Shown one piece after another: positions 1 through 8,866 of a stretch of 30,768 bases of DNA. The notes under the pieces are model-generated. The model made no database searches, had not been told where the DNA came from, and saw nothing but the letters and a program-made list of their open reading frames with translations. The stretch comes from an uncultured Blautia sp. (GTDB lineage: Bacteria > Bacillota > Clostridia > Lachnospirales > Lachnospiraceae): NCBI GenBank assembly GCA_900551075.1, contig URVB01000050.1, positions 1 to 30,768 of the forward strand. Reading direction: 5' to 3'. Position numbers and translations under genes: made by a program. The stretch's first letter is position 1. Every line of letters begins with the position of its first letter.

Positions 1-50
1 ACAGCGTGGGACTTTCACCCACCGGATTCCAAGCCCTTTTCTGGGCGCAC
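1..50 (-). mobile_element. Group II intron, 5' end (partial, runs off left edge)
   Basis: Read on the minus strand from position 50, the sequence begins GTGCGCCCAG and soon contains GGTGGGTGAAAGTCCCAC. Both resemble the 5' splice site (GUGYG) and the start of domain I of bacterial group II introns. The boundary falls 16 nt beyond the stem of the oleate hydratase terminator. Insertion just after terminator hairpins is the known habit of class C group II introns. The intron body and any reverse transcriptase would lie beyond position 1, so class and activity cannot be judged here. Confidence 0.65.
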
Positions 51-60
51 CCTATTATAT

Positions 61-99
61 AAAAAACATACCGGAAGTTTTTTTATCTCTTCCGGTATG
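61..99 (-). terminator. Rho-independent terminator of the oleate hydratase gene
   Basis: Arms 67-77 and 89-99 form a perfect 11-bp stem (CATACCGGAAG against CTTCCGGTATG) with an 11-nt loop. On the minus strand it is followed by six T residues. It lies about 100 nt after the oleate hydratase stop codon and directly before the group II intron boundary. Confidence 0.85.
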
Positions 100-200
100 C
101 TCATTATATAACGCTTTATTTTCTATGCCGAATACATATCTTCTGTTCTTTTATATGCATAAATAGCTTTTTCTTTTGAATTGCAACCGCCTTAAAGTTA

Positions 201-2171
201 TCACAGCATATCATCCTTCAGCACATCATGATCTCTCAGCACCTTCTCCACGACAGTTCCTTTGATTACATGAATCAATGGCTTTTTCAAAGCGTTCAGC
301 GGTCCTGGAAGCCGGATTTCCAAAGGGGATTTCCCATCCATAAGTTTTACGGAGCTGTCAAGAAGCTCCCGGATGTCATAGACACTTCCCCATACCTCCG
401 GAACGCCGCGGTCTACGCCTAAAAGTCCATATACGGCCTCCATTGCGGTCCGCACGGAATATTCCGTCGTGAACACAGTATCTCTCGGAGTCTCGGCAAA
501 CTGCCCGAGGAATGCAAAGTTCACGCACCCATCCGGAATGACATCCGGACGGTCGCCTTTGGTTCTCGGCATGAAAAAGGCGGTAATGTACGGCATCATT
601 GTCGGAACGCAGACGGCACTGTTCTCAGCCAAATCCGGAATTTCCTCAGCCGGTACGCCCAGATGATACAGCCATTCCTCCGTGATTTCCTTCCCGGTAC
701 ACTCTTTCATTGGTTTCTTCACATAGTCACCGGGAACATCGGTAAATAATCCATATACCCAGACACATACTTTGTCCGGATCCTGCTCCTTGAACTGCCC
801 CTGTCTGTTGATTGTCCAGCTCATCAGCCAACCGGAATCCTGACAGCTTACGATACCGCCGGTTACAACTCTTCCGCTCTTTGGGTCCCGTTTGCAGATA
901 TTGGTAATGTAAGGAAGAATTTTATCATCCAGGGTCGTGATTGTGGCTGATTCCCAATTGGTTTTTGTGATATCCGAACAGAATTTTTCCGGACGGCCAA
1001 AGGACGGGTCCTGCTTTGCAATATTTTTCCAGAGACTCCAGCAGCCGCTTGTGCGGACTTCCGCATCCCCGTTAGGCGCATGGTTCTGATCACCATAAAT
1101 CGTCCCCTCTGTACAGCTTCCATTCGTCACAAATACCAGATCATTTTCTGTAAGCAGGATTCCTTTTTCCACGCCCTTCACTCTGCATTCAATTGCTTTT
1201 GCAACCTTTTTATTATCTTTGAACTCAAAAATAACATTGGTGACTTCCGTATTGAACTGAAAATCCACTCCGGCGGCCTCCAGGTATCTCTGCATCGGAA
1301 GAATCAGGGATTCATACTGATTATATTTTGTAAACTTCAATGCACTGAAGTCCGGAAGCCCTGCAATATGATGGATAAATCTCTGAAAATATAATTTCAT
1401 TTCCAGTGCACTGTGCCAATTTTCAAACGCAAACATGGTCCTCCAGTACAGCCAGAATGTAGAATCAAATACCTCCTCATCAAAAACATCCTCGATCGTC
1501 TTATCATACAAATCTTCGTCCTTTGTCATAAAAAGCTTCATGATTTCCATGCAGCCTTTTTGACTCAGATTGAATTTTCCATCTGTATGTGCATCCTGTC
1601 CCCTATGAACTGTAGCACGACACAGAGAATAGTTGGGATCATGCTTATTCAGCCAGTAATATTCATCCAATACAGAAACGCCCGGCGTCTCTATGGACGG
1701 AATGCTGCGAAACAAATCCCACAGACATTCAAAATGGTTTTCCATCTCTCTTCCACCGCGCATAACGTATCCGCGGGTGGGATCGTTGATACCATCACAG
1801 GCACCTCCTGCAATGTCCATAGCCTCTAAGATATGAATATGGGAGCCAGGCATCTGTCCATCCCGCACAAGGAAACATGCTGCCGCCAGAGAAGCCAGGC
1901 CGCTGCCAACAAGATATGCGCTCTTCTCATCTACACCCTCCGGCTTCTCCGGACGGGCAAATGCTTCATAATTTCCATTGGTATAGTAAATACCTTTACT
2001 GTTTTTTGCGTCTTTTCCACGCTCGGTATTGCGGTATTCACTTTTTGTCTCCGCAACTTTCTCCGGTCTCTCTTTTTCATTTTCCTTTGCTTTCTTTGCC
2101 ATCAGAGCTGCTGCCCCGGCACCTGCGATAAGGGCTGATGTTACACCAAGCTTCATTCCTTTTTTTGCCAT
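201..2171 (-). CDS. ohyA: Oleate hydratase (MCRA / myosin-cross-reactive antigen family)
   Basis: FAD-dependent hydratase that adds water to the cis-9 double bond of oleic and related acids to give 10-hydroxy fatty acids, a detoxification step in gut bacteria. Seen here: the dinucleotide-binding motif GSGLAS (about residues 89-94), the family block GGREMENHFECLWDLF (about 139-154), and the C-terminal FLGQFAETPRDTVFTTEYSV block. Length (656 aa) is slightly above the usual 570-650. The extra is N-terminal: a short hydrophobic, Ala/Gly-rich segment (residues 9-24) followed by a charged linker, which suggests membrane attachment. I chose the ATG at 2171 because AAAGGCGG precedes it; the in-frame ATG at 2192 has no ribosome site. 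A TetR-type regulator gene lies upstream on the same strand. Confidence 0.95.
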   Translation of the reverse strand: MAKKGMKLGVTSALIAGAGAAALMAKKAKENEKERPEKVAETKSEYRNTERGKDAKNSKGIYYTNGNYEAFARPEKPEGVDEKSAYLVGSGLASLAAACFLVRDGQMPGSHIHILEAMDIAGGACDGINDPTRGYVMRGGREMENHFECLWDLFRSIPSIETPGVSVLDEYYWLNKHDPNYSLCRATVHRGQDAHTDGKFNLSQKGCMEIMKLFMTKDEDLYDKTIEDVFDEEVFDSTFWLYWRTMFAFENWHSALEMKLYFQRFIHHIAGLPDFSALKFTKYNQYESLILPMQRYLEAAGVDFQFNTEVTNVIFEFKDNKKVAKAIECRVKGVEKGILLTENDLVFVTNGSCTEGTIYGDQNHAPNGDAEVRTSGCWSLWKNIAKQDPSFGRPEKFCSDITKTNWESATITTLDDKILPYITNICKRDPKSGRVVTGGIVSCQDSGWLMSWTINRQGQFKEQDPDKVCVWVYGLFTDVPGDYVKKPMKECTGKEITEEWLYHLGVPAEEIPDLAENSAVCVPTMMPYITAFFMPRTKGDRPDVIPDGCVNFAFLGQFAETPRDTVFTTEYSVRTAMEAVYGLLGVDRGVPEVWGSVYDIRELLDSSVKLMDGKSPLEIRLPGPLNALKKPLIHVIKGTVVEKVLRDHDVLKDDML

Positions 2172-2228
2172 ATAAATAACCGCCTTTCTCATATATCATC
2201 AATTTGCTTTGTTTTTTTGGATGTCCCC

Positions 2229-2257
2229 AGCATACTTATATTTTATCCGGAATTCAA
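2229..2257 (-). promoter_or_regulatory. Possible promoter of the oleate hydratase gene
   Basis: On the minus strand TTGAAT (2257-2252) and TATGCT (2234-2229) are 17 nt apart, about 60 nt upstream of the chosen start. The -35 box is good and the -10 box is moderate (4 of 6). It lies after the hairpin that ends the upstream regulator gene, so the hydratase probably has its own promoter. Confidence 0.4.
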
Positions 2258-2266
2258 TTTACAAAA

Positions 2267-2300
2267 CGGGGGCAATGATAAAAAACTTATCATGCCCCCG
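2267..2300 (-). terminator. Strong hairpin between the TetR regulator and oleate hydratase genes
   Basis: CGGGGGCA-A-TGATAA (2267-2281) pairs with TTATCATGCCCCCG (2287-2300), leaving one bulged base. On the minus strand only TTTTG follows, so the U-tract is short. It lies 20 nt after the TetR-type stop codon and probably ends that transcript, though a regulatory role in front of ohyA is possible. Confidence 0.6.
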
Positions 2301-2319
2301 CGTTTGATAAAAAATCCAT

Positions 2320-2877
2320 CTATCTGTCTGCAAAATTCTGAATGGATTTTGTAATATTTCCTCTTAGTGTAATACAGATTTTTTCTGCAATTTCCTGGTA
2401 ATTTTCCTTCATTCCCTGTTTGATCCAGTCCAGCATAACGCCCACAAAGCTGTATTTGTAAAGATCCGCAATAAATTTCTTTTCTTCTTCGGAAATCTCT
2501 ATCCCAACAGATTTCTCCTCCACAACACCGATGAGCAGATCGTAAGTGAGCTTAAACAGATAGTTCTCAATCTGCTCTCTGCTGACGGAGTGATATACAT
2601 TCATGATAAACGGTTTGTTCTCCATAACTGCTTCAAATATCTTAAGCAGACCTTCCTGCCAACTGTCATATGTTTTCTTTCCCTGCAGTGCCCTAGCGGC
2701 ATCCTCCACGCATACCCACTCGGTCAAATCATAGATATCCTTAAAGTGATAATAAAATGCCATGCGGCTGATGCCGCAGTCCGATGTTAAATCACTAATT
2801 GTGATCTTATCTAAAGACTTCTGCAGCAAAAGCTTTTTTAAGGATGCCTCCAGTGCATATTTTGTCATATTTGCCAT
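2320..2877 (-). CDS. TetR/AcrR-family transcriptional regulator
   Basis: A 185-residue DNA-binding repressor of the TetR fold. The N-terminal helix-turn-helix is at about residues 25-46 (ITISDLTSDCGISRMAFYYH), followed by the typical FKDIYDL. The C-terminal ligand-binding part resembles the DhaS-like subgroup (the WIKQGMKE region near residue 155). The ATG at 2877 is preceded by AAGGGAG. It lies just upstream of the oleate hydratase gene on the same strand, separated by a hairpin, so it plausibly senses a fatty acid and controls the hydratase. That role is inferred from position only. Confidence 0.88.
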   Translation of the reverse strand: MANMTKYALEASLKKLLLQKSLDKITISDLTSDCGISRMAFYYHFKDIYDLTEWVCVEDAARALQGKKTYDSWQEGLLKIFEAVMENKPFIMNVYHSVSREQIENYLFKLTYDLLIGVVEEKSVGIEISEEEKKFIADLYKYSFVGVMLDWIKQGMKENYQEIAEKICITLRGNITKSIQNFADR

Positions 2878-2916
2878 ATGATTGCTCCCTTCTTCCTATG
2901 TCATCCGGCTGAAAAC

Positions 2917-2938
2917 GCTTTTGACGTACGCCAAAAGC
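2917..2938 (-). terminator. Weak hairpin after the LysR regulator gene
   Basis: Arms GCTTTTG (2917-2923) and CAAAAGC (2932-2938) form a short stem. On the minus strand it is followed by GTTTTC, a poor U-tract. It lies between the LysR stop and the TetR start and may be a weak terminator. Confidence 0.35.
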
Positions 2939-2954
2939 TTCGCTGTCCATCACA

Positions 2955-3839
2955 TCAGAAAATATCTGTACATAGTTCAACAAACAATTTCATTAGTGGA
3001 CTCTGCCATTTATTAACGTGGCTGCCGCATACAGCAGTGATATGAGGGCTTGATATATCGGTTGGGATTTCTACCAAGCTTCCGCAATCCAATTCTTCTT
3101 TCACGGAAAAGACAGGCAGAAATGTAATCCCCACATTACTTTTAACGAGATTCTTGATCGTTGGTATACTCCAAAGCTCAATCGTATGATCGAGCAAAAT
3201 AGATTTATCCCGGAGATATTGTTCAAATACCTGTCGGAAAATGCAGTTTGGCTCATTTATAATGAACGGGACAGAAATCTGTTGATTTGGTGTAATAAAA
3301 TCCGGATATTGCTCCTTTATTTCGGGAGAGGCCACCAAAGCAACCGGATAGCTGCCAAGCGTATGGACTGCAAGGTTGGAACCAAACCCCTGCACCTCTT
3401 CATAAAATATACCTAAATCCAGCGTACCGTTTAACAATTCATTCCGGATATCATAGCAGTTCATAGAGTGTAAAAACAAACGGGCTTTGGGTGCCCTCTT
3501 ACAGAATTCCTTCAAAATAAGCGGTAATTTATAACACAGCAACGTCTCGCCCGCACCGATGTGCAAAGCCCCCTGATAAGCTGCCAGATCATTTTCAAAA
3601 CAGTGCATTCTCTCGACAGAATTCAGGACGTCACTGACATACGGTATCAGCTGTTCGCCGGCTTTCGTAAGTACCATTCTCCGACCGATTTTTTCAAACA
3701 GCTTTGCTGATAGTTCCTGTTCCAACTGTCCAATCTGAAACGTAATCGTTGACTGTGTATAATTCAGCTTTTCCGCTGCTTTCGAAAAGCCCCCTTCTTC
3801 TACGATTGCCTGAAATGTATATAAATATTTCAATTCCAT
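2955..3839 (-). CDS. LysR-family transcriptional regulator
   Basis: A 294-residue LysR-type regulator. The winged helix-turn-helix occupies residues 1-60, with FSKAAEKLNYTQSTITFQIG at about 18-37. The periplasmic-binding-protein-like effector domain covers about 88-294. It is transcribed divergently from the MFS transporter gene, with about 118 nt between the two starts. This is the classic arrangement in which the regulator controls the transporter from the shared intergenic region. The effector cannot be named from sequence. Confidence 0.92.
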   Translation of the reverse strand: MELKYLYTFQAIVEEGGFSKAAEKLNYTQSTITFQIGQLEQELSAKLFEKIGRRMVLTKAGEQLIPYVSDVLNSVERMHCFENDLAAYQGALHIGAGETLLCYKLPLILKEFCKRAPKARLFLHSMNCYDIRNELLNGTLDLGIFYEEVQGFGSNLAVHTLGSYPVALVASPEIKEQYPDFITPNQQISVPFIINEPNCIFRQVFEQYLRDKSILLDHTIELWSIPTIKNLVKSNVGITFLPVFSVKEELDCGSLVEIPTDISSPHITAVCGSHVNKWQSPLMKLFVELCTDIF

Positions 3840-3892
3840 AGTTTCTCCCCATTATTTCAGTAATATCAAAGTATTACTTTAAATTATTCAAT

Positions 3893-3921
3893 TTGATTTA
3901 ATTATTTACTAATGGTATTAT
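3893..3921 (+). promoter_or_regulatory. Promoter of the MFS transporter gene
   Basis: TTGATT (3893-3898) and TATTAT (3916-3921) are separated by exactly 17 nt, about 36 nt upstream of the transporter ATG. It lies in the LysR/MFS divergent region, where the LysR protein would be expected to bind. Confidence 0.5.
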
Positions 3922-3957
3922 ACACAACAGATAGTAAATTTACAAGGAGTTTTGGAA

Positions 3958-5190
3958 ATGAAGAATAAAAACCGAAAAGAAAACAATTTTTTTCAACTGA
4001 TTATTATCGTGGCCGCCGCTTGCCTTGTTCATGGCGTTATGCAGGGCGTGCATGATAATTACGGCATTATGATGAACGGCCTGACAGGCGTTACCAAGAT
4101 TGATTATGCTTCTGTCAGCTTCTGTACCGGTGTAGGTGCATTGGTTTATGGGCTTTCACAACCTTTTCTCGGAATGCTTGCACTGAAAAAATCAAATACA
4201 TTTGTTATTATGCTGGGAATTCTCTTTACTGTGCTTGGATTGATCGTCACACCATTATGCAGAAGCTTTTTCACATTACTTCTGTTTTTTGGGCTTATCC
4301 TGCCATTCGGTACCACCGGCCTGTGCTTTGGCATTATTATGGGTGCAATCACCCCTGTTCTGGGAGAAAAAAGGGCTGCCTTTGTATCGGGAATTGTTCA
4401 GGCCAGTGCCGGGATTGGCGATGCATTGATGTCACCGGGTTTGGAATCCCTGATTTCCCGTTTGGGTATCCAAACAGCCATGAATACGTTGTCCATCCCC
4501 TTCCTGATTATGATTCCGATTGTTCTATGGATTGCCTCTATCAACAAAAAGGCTGCTGCAGCAAAGCAAAAAGAAGATGAAAAACATGTATCCCTGTTTG
4601 CAATACTAAAAGATGCTTTTCAGGACAGAGATTATCGTTTGATTCTCATTGGCTTTGCCACCTGCGGATTCAACATGTCCATTATTGAAAGCCACTTGTT
4701 TTCCCAATTTCTATCCTGGGGAATTACAGGAGGCACTGCCTCTTTAACATTAACCGTTTATGGGATTGCCACAATGATAGGCGCTGCAGGCGCAGGCTTC
4801 CTTGGTGTAAGATACCGGATGAAAAATGTACTCGGCTGCGTTTATTCAATTCGTGTACTAATTTCTCTCGGATTTCTCCTTATGCCAAAGTCGGTTCCCT
4901 TTGCATTTGCTGCGACTGCCTTATTGGGATTAAGCGGGGATTCTACCGTCCCCCCAACCTCCGGTATTATCAGCAGAAAATTTGGTGCGGAAAAGATGGC
5001 TGTGATTTATGGCTTTGCGTTGATAGGCCATCAAGCAGGTGCTTTTGCAAGCTCGTATCTCGGAGGTATTCTTGTACGTGAAGGACTGGGATATACGCCG
5101 CTTTGGATAATGAATATGTGCTTAGCTTCCATTGCTGCAGCAGTAAGCTTTGCAATTCGTAATGACAATATTAAAACTCATTTATTCTAA
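3958..5190 (+). CDS. MFS transporter
   Basis: A 410-residue integral membrane protein with about 12 hydrophobic segments in two halves, separated by a charged cytoplasmic loop (AAAKQKEDEKHVS, near residue 200). This fits the major facilitator superfamily, in its general proton-coupled exporter/importer form. The ATG at 3958 is used because AAGGAG lies 8 nt before it; the in-frame TTG at 3952 is too close to that site. It is divergent from the LysR gene and ends at a terminator shared with the convergent histidine kinase gene. The substrate is unknown. Confidence 0.9.
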   Translation: MKNKNRKENNFFQLIIIVAAACLVHGVMQGVHDNYGIMMNGLTGVTKIDYASVSFCTGVGALVYGLSQPFLGMLALKKSNTFVIMLGILFTVLGLIVTPLCRSFFTLLLFFGLILPFGTTGLCFGIIMGAITPVLGEKRAAFVSGIVQASAGIGDALMSPGLESLISRLGIQTAMNTLSIPFLIMIPIVLWIASINKKAAAAKQKEDEKHVSLFAILKDAFQDRDYRLILIGFATCGFNMSIIESHLFSQFLSWGITGGTASLTLTVYGIATMIGAAGAGFLGVRYRMKNVLGCVYSIRVLISLGFLLMPKSVPFAFAATALLGLSGDSTVPPTSGIISRKFGAEKMAVIYGFALIGHQAGAFASSYLGGILVREGLGYTPLWIMNMCLASIAAAVSFAIRNDNIKTHLF

Positions 5191-5224
5191 TTTTAAAACT
5201 TTTTCTGTTTATAAACCGGCTTTG

Positions 5225-5285
5225 GCCTCCAATTTGAAAAAGGCATTTGAACTTATTAATCGTTCTTAATGCCTTTTTGGGAGGC
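5225..5285. terminator. Bidirectional terminator between MFS and histidine kinase genes
   Basis: A-tract and stem AAAAAGGCATT (5237-5247) pairs with AATGCCTTTTT (5268-5278). An outer pair, GCCTCC (5225-5230) with GGAGGC (5280-5285), extends it. T-runs on both strands allow it to end the MFS transcript and, from the other side, the kinase transcript. Confidence 0.75.
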
Positions 5286-5375
5286 TATAAGACATTTCCA
5301 TCCCGGCCGGCACTATCCCTTTACTCTTCACTTCCACACTCTTTGACCTCTTCCTGAGGCAAAGCACAAGGGGTT

Positions 5376-8300
5376 TTACTCCTGACAAATGCTTCCCGGG
5401 CCTAACCACCTGCCCAAAATTACAAGTAAACGGTCAAAATCCAGAGGCTTGGCAATATGCTCGTTCATACCGGCTTCTTTGGAGCGCCGCACATCCTCGG
5501 CAAAAGCATTGGCTGACAAGGCGATGATGGGGATTTGTTTGAGATACTTCCGGCCGGAAGCCCGGATAGCCCGTGTTGCTTCATAGCCGTTCATAACAGG
5601 CATTTGAATATCCATGAAAATCAGGTCGTAATCGCTGTCCGCAGCTTTTTCCATGACATCCACAGCCTCCCTTCCATTCCACACATGGTCTGCCTTCAGC
5701 CCGGTCATTCCCAAAATTTCCCCCGCAATTTCAGCGTTGATTTCATTATCCTCAACCAGCAGAATCCGCTTGCCGGCGAAGACTGTCTCTTTATAATCAT
5801 CCAAAGATTTCCTCGGCTCCGACTGGTCATCTTTGCCGGCCAAACTCCGAAATACATAGGCAACTCTGGACTTGAAGATAGGCTTGCTGATAAAAGCATT
5901 TACCCCGGCAGCTCTTGCTTCCGCTTCAATGTCTGTCCAGTCGTAGGCAGAAATGATGATAATAGGGACATCCTGTCCCACTGCCTTACGAATGGCCCTG
6001 GTAGCTGCCACCCCGTCCATATTTGGCATTTTCCAGTCCAGGATTACTGCAAAGAAGTCATCCTTGCGCACATGGCGATCCACCACTTTCCTGACTGCTT
6101 CCTCGCCTGACAGTACCCACTCGCTTTTCATTCCCAGGTGATTGAGAACAGCACAGGCGTTTTTGCATGTCACCAAATCGTCATCTGCCACAAGAACCGG
6201 CAGATCAAGCAATTCTTCCTCCAAACGCTCATCATCTTCATTCTGCAGTTCAAGGAAAATTGTAGCGGTAAATTTGCTGCCCTTGTCCAGTTGGCTTTCC
6301 ACCTTAATGTCGCCATTCATCATCTGAACGATGGTTTTGGTGATGGGCATACCCAAGCCGGTGCCCTGCTGCCTGATTGCACGTTCATCATCTGCTCTGG
6401 CAAACGGCTCAAAAATATGTTCAATAAATTCCTCGCTCATGCCGATGCCGTTATCTTCAAAAACAAATTCATAGCAGCCTCGATTTGGGCGGTTTGTCAC
6501 CTTTTCGCTTACGGAGAAGGTGATTGTTCCACCATTGGGGGTATATTTTACCGCATTACCCATAAAATTCATCAGGCACTGTTGAATCCGCTCCCGATCC
6601 CCAAATACCTTTTCGTGGTTTACATCATGAATATTCACAGTGAAGCTGTGACCTTTGCCATTCACCAGCGGTTTAGCCATGGTTACAAAGCTGTCGATCA
6701 GATCAGGTAAATCAAAATTCTCGATATTCAAGCTCACTTTTCCCGACTCAATGCGGTTCATATCCAGAACCTCGTTTACCAGACCAAGCAGGTGCTTTGA
6801 CGATGCAGTGATTTCGGTAAGACAATGTTCCATCTTTTGGGTGTCGCCAAGATGGGTTCCGGCGATGGCTGTCATACCGATGATTGCATTCAGGGGCGTG
6901 CGAATATCGTGGGACATGCTTGCCAGGAACTCCGTTTTGGCGGCATTGGCCCGGTTAGCGGCCTGATAAGCCTCCTCCAAAGCCTGCTGCGCCCGGATAT
7001 CCTTTGTAATGTTGACAAAGATGCCCAGAAACAGTCGGGGACTGCCATCCTCATATTGTGCAATCCGTCCGTGAGTATGGAACCAGTCATACTCTCCATT
7101 TTTCTTCATGAGCCGGTACTTCACATCATATCCGCTCCTGCCTGCCACACAGTCCCAATAGGCTGCCATGGTATATGCTTTGTCCTTCGGATGGAGCCGG
7201 TCTGACCATGCCTCCAGCGTGTCGGGGAAGTCATTGGTATCCGTAAAGCCCAGCATATGACGGAAAGTCTGGCTCCAGACAACATGCTCCATTTCTCCCT
7301 GCTCATTGAACTCCATGTACCACATTCCCGAGCCGATGATATCATTGATCATGTCCAGGTTCTCCTGTGCGCGGGCTGCCAATATTTTATTGTTCTCCAT
7401 CTGCTGCATCAGATTATTGCTATATTCGCTGATGTCCTGATGATAGCCTTTCAGTTTCACCCCGGGACCTTTATACTTTTTATCCAAAATACCGCCGCAG
7501 CGAATCGTAATTGTCCCTCTTTTGGGGTGATCATAAGGATAGACAACCTCTGCGGACAAGCCTGACAGTACTTTCTCCACACATTCGGAAACCTTTTCCT
7601 GAAAGCCTGCATCTACACGGGAATCCCATACCGCATATGTTTCTTCCGGAGATGTATCTATCGATACGCCAACCAAAGCCGCTGTGGTCGAATCGGCAAA
7701 AAATTTCGGTTCTCCGTCACCGAGGACAATTTGCCACGTTCCCATCTGCGCACCGGAGAGCGTTTCGGTCATCTCCTGCTGGACTGCAATGGCAGCCCGG
7801 TTTGCCTCTTCCTCCTTTAGTCTCCGAATCAGATTTCTCCGCCGAATGTAAACCACAATGTAGTTAGCCAGCATCAGCAGAATATCCGCAACATTTCCCA
7901 TATACTGGCCTGAGGGGTTATCTACGCCGTAAAATCCGATAATCGTGTCTCCATCGTATAGGGGAACCACAAACAGGCAGTGAATATCCTGACGTTTCAG
8001 GTTTTCGTATTGCAGGGGATCTGCCTCCCGAATATCCTCCAAATCCTGTATCTCAATGTAATTATCCAGGCGAAACTGGCTGTACCAATTAGCACAAATA
8101 TCAGCAGGCAGATCCTGCAGTGTGCTGATTGCCGGGTCTACGCCCGTGGCTACCCATTCATAGGTGTTGTCATCATTGCCCTTTTCGTTCCGCTCAAAGA
8201 TATAGGTTCGGTCTCCGCCCAGCGCCTTTCCCATGTACTCCAAAAACATGGCGATCGATTTCTCCGGGGAGCTTTGCCTGATGGCCACCCGCATGGTTTC

Positions 8301-8690
8301 GTTTGCAAGAGCCACCAGGTCTTCACGATTCTGCACCACATTGGCCCGCCATTTGGATGGACTGATGTCAATGGCAATTTCAATGCGGTATTGCTTTCCG
8401 CCGTCTTCGATCAGACTGTCCTTGATAGAAAGATTCTTATCCCACACAGGGTTGTAATACCACCACTCACAGAAATGGTTGGGAGCAAGGTCTTTGTTGT
8501 TGCACATAGCGCAGGGCTCGGCACAGTGCTGGAGCACCCCATAGCATTTCCTGCCGAAATAGTCCTCCGTATTCGGTGTGCCGCACATTTCCCGCAGCTT
8601 CTTATTCATGTACACCAGCTCATAGGTGTCTATATCAGAAACATACACATATTCATTCAGGTTCTCAAAGAATTCCCAAAATCTTGTCAC
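5376..8690 (-). CDS. Hybrid sensor histidine kinase with two receiver domains
   Basis: A 1104-residue multidomain kinase with no transmembrane segment, so it should be cytoplasmic. In order: PAS-like domain (about 1-115) with clustered cysteines C49, C56, C60 and C63; GAF domain (about 120-285); PAS-like (about 300-425); PAS/PAC (about 445-570); HisKA with phospho-acceptor H594 (SMSHDIRTPL); ATPase with N-box NFMGNAVKYTPNG (708-720), DNGIG (746-750) and GTGLG (776-780); receiver 1 (about 831-950, D885); receiver 2 (about 974-1094, D1027). There is no HPt domain or DNA-binding output, so phosphate must pass to a partner elsewhere. The start is GTG at 8690, preceded by AGGGGG. A cupin gene lies upstream on the same strand, 176 nt away. 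Confidence 0.93.
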   Translation of the reverse strand: MTRFWEFFENLNEYVYVSDIDTYELVYMNKKLREMCGTPNTEDYFGRKCYGVLQHCAEPCAMCNNKDLAPNHFCEWWYYNPVWDKNLSIKDSLIEDGGKQYRIEIAIDISPSKWRANVVQNREDLVALANETMRVAIRQSSPEKSIAMFLEYMGKALGGDRTYIFERNEKGNDDNTYEWVATGVDPAISTLQDLPADICANWYSQFRLDNYIEIQDLEDIREADPLQYENLKRQDIHCLFVVPLYDGDTIIGFYGVDNPSGQYMGNVADILLMLANYIVVYIRRRNLIRRLKEEEANRAAIAVQQEMTETLSGAQMGTWQIVLGDGEPKFFADSTTAALVGVSIDTSPEETYAVWDSRVDAGFQEKVSECVEKVLSGLSAEVVYPYDHPKRGTITIRCGGILDKKYKGPGVKLKGYHQDISEYSNNLMQQMENNKILAARAQENLDMINDIIGSGMWYMEFNEQGEMEHVVWSQTFRHMLGFTDTNDFPDTLEAWSDRLHPKDKAYTMAAYWDCVAGRSGYDVKYRLMKKNGEYDWFHTHGRIAQYEDGSPRLFLGIFVNITKDIRAQQALEEAYQAANRANAAKTEFLASMSHDIRTPLNAIIGMTAIAGTHLGDTQKMEHCLTEITASSKHLLGLVNEVLDMNRIESGKVSLNIENFDLPDLIDSFVTMAKPLVNGKGHSFTVNIHDVNHEKVFGDRERIQQCLMNFMGNAVKYTPNGGTITFSVSEKVTNRPNRGCYEFVFEDNGIGMSEEFIEHIFEPFARADDERAIRQQGTGLGMPITKTIVQMMNGDIKVESQLDKGSKFTATIFLELQNEDDERLEEELLDLPVLVADDDLVTCKNACAVLNHLGMKSEWVLSGEEAVRKVVDRHVRKDDFFAVILDWKMPNMDGVAATRAIRKAVGQDVPIIIISAYDWTDIEAEARAAGVNAFISKPIFKSRVAYVFRSLAGKDDQSEPRKSLDDYKETVFAGKRILLVEDNEINAEIAGEILGMTGLKADHVWNGREAVDVMEKAADSDYDLIFMDIQMPVMNGYEATRAIRASGRKYLKQIPIIALSANAFAEDVRRSKEAGMNEHIAKPLDFDRLLVILGRWLGPGSICQE

Positions 8691-8866
8691 TTTCGTTTTC
8701 CCCCTGCCATACTTGCCAAGTTATCCTCGATACAATAAAGACCGCAGCTCCGTCGCCGTATATGAATATATTTTACATCAATCGGCTTCACAATGTCTAC
8801 ATTCTATAAATTTTTCCTGAAAAATTCTGATTGGACGATACAATTTGCTTTGTTTCTTCAAAATTC

